NCBI GenBank assembly: GCA_017513865.1
Contig: JAFWMN010000003.1
Coordinates: 1-64,000 of the forward strand
Source of the DNA: Bacilli bacterium
GTDB taxonomy: Bacteria > Bacillota_I > Bacilli_A > RF39 > UBA660
Reading direction: 5' to 3'
Length of the DNA stretch: 64,000 nt
Shown here: piece by piece, positions 28,501-34,776 of the stretch
How positions within the stretch are numbered: the stretch's first letter is position 1
Layout of the letters: the number at the start of each line of letters is the position of its first letter
Made by a program: the position numbers and the translations under genes
The notes under the pieces: model-generated
The model's database searches: none
Seen by the model: the letters and a program-made list of their open reading frames with translations, nothing else
Told to the model about the DNA's origin: nothing

Positions 28501-28553
28501 TAACTAATTTAGTTAACCAGTTTAGAACAAAGATGATTGATAGTAATTCATAA
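22572..28553 (+). CDS. Giant surface protein: InlB-type repeats, beta-helix, C-terminal tyrosine phosphatase
   Basis: The 1993-residue exported protein has a SipW-style N-terminal hydrophobic segment (about 7-26). Eight InlB B/Listeria-Bacteroides repeats follow (about 45-115, 348-418, 419-488, 703-772, 773-842, 843-912, 913-983, 1292-1366), each with GxxxxGWxT and ending in (A/H)xW. A lectin-like module spans about 492-700 and a beta-helix rich in GTxNxxxG spans about 985-1290. A module with an Asp-rich loop (DCDVNDDGVYD) is duplicated at about 117-345 and 1370-1600. Residues 1746-1990 match the PF13350-type tyrosine phosphatase: RNVRDLGG, FDLRTQNSE and HCRIGADRTG with nucleophile Cys1882. 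There is no LPxTG or wall anchor. The order, last in the sipW operon, suggests it is a client of SipW. The substrate is unknown. Confidence 0.88.
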   Translation: MKKHFKILVLIVALFFFCALIKGSFSIYKELKDDTIDLNIRDSITCSLRFDPTDGEIDPDPYIMTVTAGTQIGPLPTPTRTGYNFAGWYTDPYTGSKISSNTIATTDDTFYARWVKLVCKKATTLHSETCSSDGSCYTKGYYGNNAKIDYGNIPGVNSPATGDAYDCDVNDDGVYDPATERFYYIREVVEDSGSVPIGNSFLVHYTSFDESGQMDSSKDRGSYTYDLAKSYLPKSSLPTLALWDNSALISMDGNVTRFINRDDLTEACGSNTGGNYFATCKFFLENSRFQSKNSGRAGIWLEKEENQNYRIHTETLLAGAADTDSSNTARPVIQIPSNTIEGYQEKELYRVTFNSQGGNPSTIQRYKYDGQKIGTLPEEPTKTGYTFDGWYTGTNGSGTKITENTVVSGITTYYANWLLNLTINFDANGGTVSPTSKTVPQGRAIGELPNPTYEGYEFLGWFTETSGGTQVTENTVINAGGTIHAHWKSEDALLQYVFYIPGECTFTSSGLANGTNGNCVSTINPTGSDIDYTVGSLRTKKYIDTQIALYNSTNHGKDYEIGFNIVSYNSSSNTSRATVMNTKAEINDSTIKYPGLTFRKDETTDNFILQSRETLTSNASQTFASSSVQSVRIFRTGNEIFYSINGGIKTSLNDLTEYNPEFDLNTWFGAAPKNDTATTAQRYFIGTLSNMYIKLAPDASQIANVTFDLNYTGAPSPTDREAIKGNPIGYLTSPTRTGYTFVGWFTGDTGGTQITSDTIIDDDITFYAHWAENITVTFDANGGTVSPNTKTFGTGMAIGELPTPEYTGHSFLGWYMDNTWNTEVTSSTVFNSGTTIVAKWAESITVTFDPNGGSVSPISKTFGTGTAIGELPTPEYDNHTFKGWYTDNTWATEVTTSTVFNSGTTIVAKWVENVTISFDADGGTASFNSKSIEPGTAIGELPTATKTNKIFDGWYLDNGLYDTEITDQTVANTGLNVIAKWININYVAEVNGTQYETLDEAIADVPKTGVKTTVTLLDNVELSSAITIQSTQNVELDLQTFTISGSSSTLFINEGTLNISNGTITSSAPETSTTGFVVENKRYAILNISGGLLRGTGTNVIINAGTINMTGGRLEATNQSAAINNNQYGVMTMSAGEIVATSTTKGQAIYNNKGTLTISGTAYLENKSQTSSGSGRACVHNNEGTVNILGGTIVSKANAGVKNNDTMTIGSDDGSISTTSPVIQGHTYGLETVSGKTVIIYDGIFRGGAGSNPKKAISNETYTSHSNYIITHDTETIDNVTYDIAYLVAPTVNYTVTFNALANGGSIDPGGNNTQTYTAVGPIGDMPTASKTNAAFLGWFTSASGGEKVLTTTEVNDDITYYAHYTSQTTVCRPATTLHSSSGTDFGQLTSGGILSSGDAFDCDVDGDGTYDATTERFYYLTDSSDGNAIFVFYNNTSQAGGNNGEPICSATAVAYGSNGPSTASGELPTTTQWTNVSLYSEPRDISDETGSIVQNDYIYAGKAARLATLNEIKAATSSSINGTANELANYEFLLENTISYGSGCRSNYWLETYNSVEGVHRINGASDAKSLGHATGNSGVRPVIEVPYSSVDGAVQIVPFDTIPTAMRTYFNNVSTWNIGQSDANAGQSNAGYTSFETAMYNNLSNNNCVYYLNDNVNTGYGSVYCDQPNKYDTGVTGNINVYEYNESTGVISNSTASYVFNDNGKLYNFIPGKVYYWESASDSTKNGYVRPTGERRLISIPGTTRQVRNVRDLGGLPVDTDGNGTIDGTIKYQKLYRGEKLWGTNHNGVTRSQFEALGIYNEFDLRTQNSEIVPAEEDQLSNYTPYEIVHYKIDHTEFGSAASETRFNGKSYYQLARDAAIDVMQKVVAGNDDYALYFHCRIGADRTGTLAYILEGLLGVPTEYRYQDYELTTFYGLRERTRYYYKKDSTNDSYKFIYLKKAIRHATQDNDEVTGIEDVWAWFTLEGTTVDGVNLTNLVNQFRTKMIDSNS

Positions 28554-28580
28554 GAGACACATTTTAGTGTCTCTTTTTTC
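28553..28580 (+). terminator. Terminator of the SipW operon
   Basis: AGAGACAC / GTGTCTCT with loop ATTTTA and a T run starts at the stop codon of the giant gene. Confidence 0.93.
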
Positions 28581-28581
28581 A

Positions 28582-28610
28582 TTGATTAGAATATTAAAAT
28601 ATGGTATTAT
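28582..28610 (+). promoter_or_regulatory. Promoter of the 171-residue protein gene
   Basis: TTGATT (28582-28587) and TATTAT (28605-28610) are separated by 17 bases, 18 bases upstream of the start. Confidence 0.65.
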
Positions 28611-28628
28611 TTTAGTAGGTGATAATAA

Positions 28629-29144
28629 ATGAGTGGTAAAAGAAGAGTATATAGTAAAAAGAATGATATGCAGAATACTAGAGTTATGCGAAACATAAAA
28701 ATTTCAAATGAAAATAAACTAATAAATTTAAAAAATATTGTAATTTCATTAACAATAATTGTCTTCATTATTTTTATGATTTTAGTTTTTATAAAACTTA
28801 CTAGTGGGCCTAAAAAAAATGATAATCTCACTTATAATAAAAATAAAAGTTTTGTTAAGACGCAAAAAATTGATGGACTTATTTTTAAAAATATTAAATG
28901 TTCTTATGATGGAAAGAATTCTTTAATAACATATAGCGTTGTTAATAATACGGGCAAAGAGACTGAATTAAGTAATTATAATATAATTGTTAAAGATAAA
29001 AATAATGTTCCAATTACAAAAATTGCTGTTGGCACCGGCAAGAAAATAAAACCTAAACAAACAGAAATAATGACTCATAGTATTATAGGTGCTGATTTAA
29101 GTGATGCTTATTCAATGCAGTTAGAATTAAAGAAAAATGAGTAA
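28629..29144 (+). CDS. Single-pass membrane protein with an FxLYD-like outer domain
   Basis: The 171-residue protein has a basic cytoplasmic N-terminus, one strong membrane helix (about 37-59) and an outer beta domain (about 80-168) with IFKNIKCSYDGKNSLITYSV and a final LELKK. The domain recalls the small FxLYD/Ig-like modules seen in Firmicutes envelope proteins, but the assignment is tentative. It has its own promoter and terminator and stands between the SipW operon and the amidase gene. The ribosome site is TAGGTGAT. Confidence 0.65.
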   Translation: MSGKRRVYSKKNDMQNTRVMRNIKISNENKLINLKNIVISLTIIVFIIFMILVFIKLTSGPKKNDNLTYNKNKSFVKTQKIDGLIFKNIKCSYDGKNSLITYSVVNNTGKETELSNYNIIVKDKNNVPITKIAVGTGKKIKPKQTEIMTHSIIGADLSDAYSMQLELKKNE

Positions 29145-29160
29145 TATAACTCATTTTTTT
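29132..29160 (+). terminator. Terminator after the 171-residue protein gene
   Basis: AAATGAGT / ACTCATTT with a six-base loop and T run; the left arm is within the last codons. Confidence 0.85.
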
Positions 29161-29172
29161 ATAGCCAAATAT

Positions 29173-29200
29173 CCTAAATTACATATAGTAATTTAGGAGG
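29173..29200 (+). promoter_or_regulatory. Perfect 10-bp inverted repeat overlapping the amidase ribosome site
   Basis: CCTAAATTAC (29173-29182) and GTAATTTAGG (29188-29197) are exact reverse complements around ATATA. The right arm includes the first three bases of AGGAGG (29195-29200). There is no T run, so it is not a terminator. It may be a protein operator or an mRNA hairpin that masks the ribosome site. Confidence 0.7.
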
Positions 29201-29206
29201 GATATA

Positions 29207-30247
29207 ATGAATAATTTAAAAGTAGTTATAGATGCAGGTCATGGTGGAACTGATAGTGGGGCAGTTAGTTCTAATGGGATAAAAGAAAAAGATTTAACAC
29301 TAGAAATTTCAAAATACATGTATAATCAGTTTAGAAATAAAGGTATAGATGCTACTTTAATAAGAAGTTCCGATGAAACAATCTCACCAAATGAAAGAGT
29401 TCAAAGAATTTTAAATGCATACGGGGATAATCCTAATGTCATAATAATTTCGAACCATATAAATGCCTCTGGTTCGAGTACTGCCGAAGGAGCAGAAATA
29501 ATATATGCTTTAAGAAATAACGATAAACTTGCTAAAAACATTTTACAAGCACTAGGAAATGAAGGGCAAGTTATGAGAAAGTTTTATCAAAGAAGACTTC
29601 CCAGCAACACATCTAAAGATTATTATTTTATTCATAGAGATACAGGCGGCAGTACGCAGCCGGTAATAGTTGAATATGGTTTCATTGATAATCCTATAGA
29701 CCTAGCTAAAATTCAAAACAATTATAAAAAGTATGTTGATGCTGTCGTTAATGCCGTAATAACTACGGCAAATGGGGAAACAGTTGAACCAAAAATGGAA
29801 AAAAATTATTACATTGTAAAATCAGGTGATAGTTTATGGGGCATCTCTAAAAAATATAACACGACCGTTGATGAACTAAAAAGACTAAATAATTTAACTA
29901 GTAATATATTAAATATCGGTCAAATATTAGTATTACCAACAACAGAAAATATTGAGGCCAATACATATATTGTAAAATCAGGTGATAGTTTATGGGGCAT
30001 CTCTAAAAAATATAACACAACCGTTGATGAATTAAAAAGACTAAATAATTTAACTAGTAATATATTAAATATTGGTCAAACATTAAAAATACCCACAATT
30101 GAAAATGCCAATACATATATTGTAAAATCAGGTGATAGTTTGTGGGGAATAGCTAGAAAGAATAACACGACCGTTGATGAACTAAAAAGACTAAATAACT
30201 TAACTAGTAATGTACTAAATATTGGTCAAGCATTAAAATTACCTTAA
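29207..30247 (+). CDS. N-acetylmuramoyl-L-alanine amidase with three LysM repeats
   Basis: The amidase_3 domain (residues 1-185) cuts the MurNAc-L-Ala bond of peptidoglycan. Its zinc ligands and catalytic Glu appear in DAGHGG (His12), EKDLTLEIS, ISNHINAS and VIVEYGFID. Three LysM wall-binding repeats follow at about 201-243, 252-295 and 303-346, each containing VKSGDSLWGI. There is no signal peptide, so export or release is by an unknown route, as for the GH25 lysozyme in this window. The gene ends 4 bases inside convergent pdaA. Confidence 0.92.
   Translation: MNNLKVVIDAGHGGTDSGAVSSNGIKEKDLTLEISKYMYNQFRNKGIDATLIRSSDETISPNERVQRILNAYGDNPNVIIISNHINASGSSTAEGAEIIYALRNNDKLAKNILQALGNEGQVMRKFYQRRLPSNTSKDYYFIHRDTGGSTQPVIVEYGFIDNPIDLAKIQNNYKKYVDAVVNAVITTANGETVEPKMEKNYYIVKSGDSLWGISKKYNTTVDELKRLNNLTSNILNIGQILVLPTTENIEANTYIVKSGDSLWGISKKYNTTVDELKRLNNLTSNILNIGQTLKIPTIENANTYIVKSGDSLWGIARKNNTTVDELKRLNNLTSNVLNIGQALKLP
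29811..30244 (+). repeat. Three near-identical LysM DNA repeats (period about 150 bp)
   Basis: The first two copies differ at only a handful of positions over about 115 bases, mostly silent. The third is slightly more diverged (SKKYN becomes ARKNN). This indicates recent expansion or ongoing homogenisation. Confidence 0.85.
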
Positions 30248-31095
30248 TTTATATCTTTAACAAGGCCAAAGGTATAGCCTTGTTTTTTCATTTGAATTAT
30301 AAATGATTCTAAAGCTTCATAATTTCCCTTATTACTTGGATGAATTAAATATATGGCCCCATTATGATATCTTTTAAGCATTTCATTCAAAGCTTTTTCT
30401 TTGGTTAATAACCCTGAAAAATCATTGTAATTCGCACTATAAAAATAAGTTTTATAATTTAAGTCTTTTAGCATTTGAAGCATTCGAAAACTCCATTCAC
30501 CGCGTGGAGGTCTTAATATTTTATCTATTTCCTTATTTGTTATATTTTTGTATACTTTTTCAACTTCTTTTATTTCCTCTAAAAATTTTTTAAAATTTTC
30601 TTTATTAGCTAAATTAGGCATACTTAAATGGTGAAATGTATGATTCCCAATAGAATGACCACTTTCCACAATTCTTTTTACTAGATCTTTATTTACCTCT
30701 ATAAAGTTTCTACATAAAAAGAATGTCCCTTTAACACCATTGCGGTTTAATACATCTACTATGTCATTTACATAAGTTTGGTAACTACCTTCATCAAAAG
30801 TTAAGTATAATATCTTTTGATCAGGTCCTAAGAAAAAAGCATTATAATTTTTAAGTTCATTTATGTCAGCCCCACCGGCCGGCCTCCTATAATCAAATTT
30901 ATTGCCACTCCACCAATAACGGGTAATTCCATCAATATTTTCATATTCATCTTTGTAAAAAGGACTGTCATTTGTATATGCGAAGCCTTTACCGCTTAAA
31001 GTTATTTTTGGTGCTTTCGTTTTTCCTTTAAAAACAAATAAAATTAAAACTAAAACTAATATTAAAATAAACATATATTTTATACATTTATTCAT
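30244..31095 (-). CDS. pdaA: Polysaccharide deacetylase, PdaA-like
   Basis: NodB-fold deacetylases remove acetyl groups from peptidoglycan sugars, and PdaA-type enzymes act on MurNAc. The 283-residue protein has an N-terminal membrane/signal helix (about 8-25), then LTFDEGSYQTY (the TFDEG form typical of PdaA rather than TFDDG), HSIGNHTFHH with metal-binding histidines, LRPPRGEWS, and GAIYLIHPS near the C-terminus. AAGGAGGA precedes the ATG. It stands divergent to the phosphomannomutase gene. No second wall enzyme is in the same operon. Confidence 0.88.
   Translation of the reverse strand: MNKCIKYMFILILVLVLILFVFKGKTKAPKITLSGKGFAYTNDSPFYKDEYENIDGITRYWWSGNKFDYRRPAGGADINELKNYNAFFLGPDQKILYLTFDEGSYQTYVNDIVDVLNRNGVKGTFFLCRNFIEVNKDLVKRIVESGHSIGNHTFHHLSMPNLANKENFKKFLEEIKEVEKVYKNITNKEIDKILRPPRGEWSFRMLQMLKDLNYKTYFYSANYNDFSGLLTKEKALNEMLKRYHNGAIYLIHPSNKGNYEALESFIIQMKKQGYTFGLVKDIN
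30261..30288 (+). terminator. Terminator of the amidase gene, inside the 3' end of pdaA
   Basis: CAAGGC / GCCTTG with a ten-base loop and six T lies downstream of the amidase stop but within the coding strand of the convergent deacetylase. Confidence 0.75.
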
Positions 31096-31149
31096 AAAAT
31101 CCTCCTTAACAAATTATACTGGTTTTTAATTAATTTATGATTTATCCAA

Positions 31150-31178
31150 TTGTACTTTTAATAAAACTAATATATAAT
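31150..31178 (+). promoter_or_regulatory. Promoter of the phosphomannomutase gene
   Basis: TTGTAC (31150-31155), a 17-base spacer and TATAAT (31173-31178) lie 19 bases upstream of the start. Confidence 0.75.
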
Positions 31179-31197
31179 TAATAATAGAGGTGAACAT

Positions 31198-32574
31198 ATG
31201 AAAATTACAAAAGACATTAATCCAAAAATTTTTAGAGAATATGATGTAAGAGCAATATATGGTAAAGATTTAAATGAAGATGTCGCATACACTATTGGTA
31301 GAGCTTTTGGCAGTTACATTAAAAAACACGGTGAAGATAAAATAATAATTGGGCATGATAATAGAAGTAGCCATCCGGTTATTTATCCAGCATTAATGCA
31401 AGGTCTTTGTGATAGTGGTATTAACGTGGTAAGTTTAGGATTAGTAACCACCCCTATGCACAATTTTGCCAAAATATATTATGATATAAATGCAGCTATA
31501 ATGGTTACTGCTAGTCATAATCCAAAAGAGTATAATGGTTTTAAAATATCTATGGAAAAAGAAGATTCTTTGTTTGGTGATAGATTACGTGAATTTAAAA
31601 AATATTTAGATAAATATGAATTTTCTTCTGGAATAGGCCAAGTTTATGAAGAGGACATTACTGGACCGTATTTAGAAGAAATAAAAAAATCTATCAAATT
31701 AGGTGATAGAAAAGTAAAAGCCGTAATTGATTGTGGGAATGGAACAGGAAGTGTTTTTATCACTAATATTTTAAATATGTTTGATATAGATTACGATTTA
31801 CTATATTGTGATAGTGATCCAACCTTTCCAAATCATACTCCAGATCCGGCTGTTAAAGAAAATATGAAAGATTTGGGTAATAGGGTAGCTGAACTTGGAT
31901 ATGACATTGGACTTGCAGTTGATGGTGATGCTGATAGATGCGGCATGGTTTTAGAAGACGGCACATATATTCCAGCAGATTTAATAATGCTTTTATTCTA
32001 TAGAGATATAGCCTCAAAGATGAAAGTAAAAAAAGGAGTTTTCGATGTCAAATGTTCCAAGACATTAATTGATGAACTTAAAAAACTTAATATCGAACCT
32101 TGTATGAATAGAACTGGAGCTGTTTACTGTAGAAATTTTATAAATAATAACAATTTAGAATTTGGTGGAGAATACTCAGGACATCTGTTTTTTAAAGACA
32201 GATACTTAGGATATGATGATGGAATATATGCTATTCTTAGATTAATAGAATTACTGTCAAAAACGAATAAAAAAGTAAGTGAACTTTTTGAAAACACAAA
32301 TAAGTATTATTCAACTGATGAAGTAAAAATTTCTAAAGAAATCACCGATGATAATAAGTTTAAAATTGTTGAAAATGTTATCGAATATGCTAAAAACAAA
32401 AATTATAATTACAGTCTAGTTGATGGAATAAGAGTTAGTTTTGATGATGGATGGGCTTTAGTCAGAGCCAGTAATACTGGACCAAATTTAACTGTAAGAT
32501 TTGAAGCTAAAACTAAAGAAAGAGTAGAAGAATTAAAAGAAGAATTTTTAAATGTAATAGAGAAAAGTAATTAA
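31198..32574 (+). CDS. Phosphomannomutase/phosphoglucomutase
   Basis: This alpha-D-phosphohexomutase interconverts sugar 1- and 6-phosphates for sugar-nucleotide and envelope polymer synthesis. The 458-residue protein has the phosphoserine loop TASHNPKEYNG (about 102-112), the magnesium loop VDGDADRCG, the sugar-binding GGEYSGH and a C-terminal phosphate-binding RASNTGPNLTVRFEA. Whether mannose or glucose is preferred cannot be told from these motifs. It has its own promoter and terminator. Confidence 0.93.
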   Translation: MKITKDINPKIFREYDVRAIYGKDLNEDVAYTIGRAFGSYIKKHGEDKIIIGHDNRSSHPVIYPALMQGLCDSGINVVSLGLVTTPMHNFAKIYYDINAAIMVTASHNPKEYNGFKISMEKEDSLFGDRLREFKKYLDKYEFSSGIGQVYEEDITGPYLEEIKKSIKLGDRKVKAVIDCGNGTGSVFITNILNMFDIDYDLLYCDSDPTFPNHTPDPAVKENMKDLGNRVAELGYDIGLAVDGDADRCGMVLEDGTYIPADLIMLLFYRDIASKMKVKKGVFDVKCSKTLIDELKKLNIEPCMNRTGAVYCRNFINNNNLEFGGEYSGHLFFKDRYLGYDDGIYAILRLIELLSKTNKKVSELFENTNKYYSTDEVKISKEITDDNKFKIVENVIEYAKNKNYNYSLVDGIRVSFDDGWALVRASNTGPNLTVRFEAKTKERVEELKEEFLNVIEKSN

Positions 32575-32586
32575 CTTTTCTTTTTA
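32561..32586 (+). terminator. Terminator of the phosphomannomutase gene
   Basis: AGAAAAGT / ACTTTTCT with loop AATTA overlaps the stop codon. The T tail is short. Confidence 0.75.
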
Positions 32587-32640
32587 ACTTTTTTCTTTTC
32601 CTTAAATAATGTATAATATAAACGGAAACAGGTGATAAAT

Positions 32641-33906
32641 ATGTTTGTTGATGAAATAGTTGTTGAATTATATGCTGGTGATGGCGGCGACGGTTGTATG
32701 GCTTTTAGAAGGGAAAAATACGTTGCTATGGGCGGACCATTCGGTGGTAATGGTGGAAAAGGATCAGATATAGTATTTAAAGTTGATCAAGGGTTAAACA
32801 CCCTAGTAGATTTTAAATACAAAAGAATAATTAAAGGTAATAATGGAGAAAATGGATTAGGTAAAGGAAAACATGGAAAAAATGCTGAAGATGTAATAAT
32901 TCCAGTACCTGAAGGGACAATCGTTACCGACTATGATACAGGATTAATAATTGCCGATTTAACTAAAAATGGTGAAGAAGTTACTATTGCTAAAGGTGGA
33001 AGAGGTGGCCGTGGTAACATGGCTTTTGCAACTCAAAATAATCCCGCTCCAAAATATGCTGAAAATGGCGAACCTGGTGAATATCGTAAAGTAAAAATAG
33101 AATTAAAATTAATGGCTGATGTTGGTTTAGTAGGAATGCCTAGTGTAGGGAAATCAACAATTATTTCAAAAATATCTGCTTCAAAACCCAAAATTGCCGA
33201 CTATCCATTTACAACACTAAAACCTAATTTAGGCGTTGTAAAAGCCAGCGATTATAGTTTTGTAGTTGCTGACCTTCCGGGCTTAATTGAAGGAGCTTCT
33301 TTAGGAAGCGGATTAGGCGACAAATTTTTAAAACATATTGAAAGAACTAGAGTAATCGCCCATGTTATTGATATGAGTGGATATACTAATGATCCATATA
33401 ACGATTACTTAATAATTAATAAAGAATTAGAAAATTTTAATAAAAATTTATTAAAGAAAAAGCAAATAATCATAGCTAATAAAATGGATATGCCAAAATC
33501 TAAAGAAAATTTAGAAAAATTTAAAAAGCAAGTAAAAGAACCTATATATGAAGTTTCAGCCATTAAAGGAGAAGGCCTTGACAAAGTAGTAAATGCACTT
33601 GCCAAAATATTAAAGGAGCTTCCTAAATCAGAATTGTATGACGATGAAAAGTTTGAAAGTCATGTAATTTATAAATTTAAAGAAGAAAAACCTTATGAAA
33701 TAACTAAAGAAAATGAAACGTGGATAATTAAAGGTGATAAAATCGAAAAATTATTTAAAATGAGTAGATTAGATACTGATGAAGCTATTTTAAGATTTTC
33801 AAATAAAATAAGAAAAATGGGAATTGACGACGAATTAAGAGAAAAAGGCGCTAAAGAAGGCGATATTATAAAAATACTAGATTTTGAATTTGAATTTAGA
33901 GAATAA
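32641..33906 (+). CDS. obgE: GTPase Obg/CgtA
   Basis: Obg is a ribosome-associated GTPase needed for large-subunit assembly and stress control. The 421-residue protein has the glycine-rich Obg fold (residues 1-157, GDGGDGCMAFRREKY), a G domain with GMPSVGKST, DLPGL and NKMD, and a C-terminal OCT domain (about 340-421). The frame is open to a GTG at 32632, but that GTG lies inside the ribosome site AGGTGAT, so the start is at 32641. A TATAAT at 32612-32617 is the likely -10. Confidence 0.97.
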   Translation: MFVDEIVVELYAGDGGDGCMAFRREKYVAMGGPFGGNGGKGSDIVFKVDQGLNTLVDFKYKRIIKGNNGENGLGKGKHGKNAEDVIIPVPEGTIVTDYDTGLIIADLTKNGEEVTIAKGGRGGRGNMAFATQNNPAPKYAENGEPGEYRKVKIELKLMADVGLVGMPSVGKSTIISKISASKPKIADYPFTTLKPNLGVVKASDYSFVVADLPGLIEGASLGSGLGDKFLKHIERTRVIAHVIDMSGYTNDPYNDYLIINKELENFNKNLLKKKQIIIANKMDMPKSKENLEKFKKQVKEPIYEVSAIKGEGLDKVVNALAKILKELPKSELYDDEKFESHVIYKFKEEKPYEITKENETWIIKGDKIEKLFKMSRLDTDEAILRFSNKIRKMGIDDELREKGAKEGDIIKILDFEFEFRE

Positions 33907-33930
33907 CAAAGAGAAAACTCTTTGTTTTTA
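33905..33930 (+). terminator. Terminator of obgE
   Basis: AACAAAGAG / CTCTTTGTT, a perfect nine-base stem with an AAAA loop and a T tail. Confidence 0.92.
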
Positions 33931-33932
33931 AT

Positions 33933-33960
33933 TTGACAAATATATAAAATATATTATAAT
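33933..33960 (+). promoter_or_regulatory. Promoter of the 142-residue protein gene
   Basis: TTGACA (33933-33938) and TATAAT (33955-33960) are both perfect, with a 16-base spacer. Confidence 0.9.
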
Positions 33961-33986
33961 AACACGGTGTAAAAAGGAGGGGTACT

Positions 33987-34415
33987 ATGAAAAAATATAA
34001 ATTATCAAAAAAACCCAGAAATATAGTATTAGCTATTGTAACTTCATTAATTCTTGCAACAGGTATAAATAGTATAGTTGAAAATGTTTCGAGTAACAAA
34101 CATGGTTATTTAACAGATGAAGAAATAGCCCAAAGAAACGCATTATTAGATATAGATGATAATGAAGAAGATATTAGTTCATATACCACAATTGGCTATG
34201 TTGCTGAAGGAACAATAGTAGGAGTAGCTTTATTATCTGCCGGTTGGATGTTAAAAGATAGAAAAAAAGATGAGAAATATAATGAGGTGAAATATTATTT
34301 GAAAGCGGATAATAGTCCTATTATCGGCAGTAAAATAACTAAAATACCTTGTAAAAAACAAAATAGAAGATATGATAAACAGTACAGAAAAATTAATGAT
34401 AGAAAAAGAAAATAA
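33987..34415 (+). CDS. Small two-helix membrane protein, unknown
   Basis: I do not recognise this 142-residue protein. It has two hydrophobic segments (about 13-30 and 68-87) separated by an acidic stretch, and a strongly basic C-terminal tail ending RKINDRKRK. The basic tail could contact RNA, ribosomes or the membrane surface. It has a perfect promoter, a strong AAGGAGG site and its own terminator, so it is likely well expressed. It lies between obgE and rpmB, but is not co-oriented with rpmB. Confidence 0.75.
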   Translation: MKKYKLSKKPRNIVLAIVTSLILATGINSIVENVSSNKHGYLTDEEIAQRNALLDIDDNEEDISSYTTIGYVAEGTIVGVALLSAGWMLKDRKKDEKYNEVKYYLKADNSPIIGSKITKIPCKKQNRRYDKQYRKINDRKRK

Positions 34416-34441
34416 AAAAGCTCTAAAAAAGAGCTTTTTTA
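34416..34441 (+). terminator. Terminator of the 142-residue protein gene
   Basis: AAAAAGCTC / GAGCTTTTT with an A-rich loop and T tail. Confidence 0.9.
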
Positions 34442-34444
34442 CAT

Positions 34445-34467
34445 GAAAAAACTAGTAAAACTAGTTA
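34445..34467 (-). terminator. Terminator of rpmB
   Basis: On the minus strand AACTAGT / ACTAGTT overlaps the rpmB stop and runs into six T. Confidence 0.85.
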
Positions 34468-34638
34468 TGCAGCATTAATTTTTTTAATAGTTCTAATTTC
34501 ACGAGCTGATAATTTATATTTTTTGCCATTAATTGTTATTGTTTGTAAATTAGGTTTAAAAGCATGTTTAGTTGCATTTAACGCGTGTGAACGACGATTG
34601 CCAAATAAAGGTTTAGTATCAGTAATTTTCTTTGCCAT
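34465..34638 (-). CDS. rpmB: Ribosomal protein bL28
   Basis: The 57-residue basic protein has the bL28 core FGNRRSHALNATKHAFKPNLQ and ends in KIN. It is a few residues shorter than the usual 62 and lacks the N-terminal cysteine seen in some family members (MAKKITDTK instead of a CxxTGK form). The frame is open upstream to 34680, but the ATG at 34638 has AAGGAGG eight bases ahead and the promoter -10 lies at 34671-34676, so the longer version is impossible. Confidence 0.9.
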   Translation of the reverse strand: MAKKITDTKPLFGNRRSHALNATKHAFKPNLQTITINGKKYKLSAREIRTIKKINAA

Positions 34639-34670
34639 AGTATCCCTCCTTAAAGTTTTCTTGCCATTTA

Positions 34671-34699
34671 ACTTTACCACAAACTTTAAAATAAGTCAA
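34671..34699 (-). promoter_or_regulatory. Promoter of rpmB
   Basis: On the minus strand TTGACT (34699-34694), a 17-base spacer and TAAAGT (34676-34671). Confidence 0.8.
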
Positions 34700-34776
34700 T
34701 TTTTTTTAATGTATTTTGTCATAAATATTTTAAAAAAAATCGAAAATATAGTAAAATACTTATAGAAGGTGATAAT

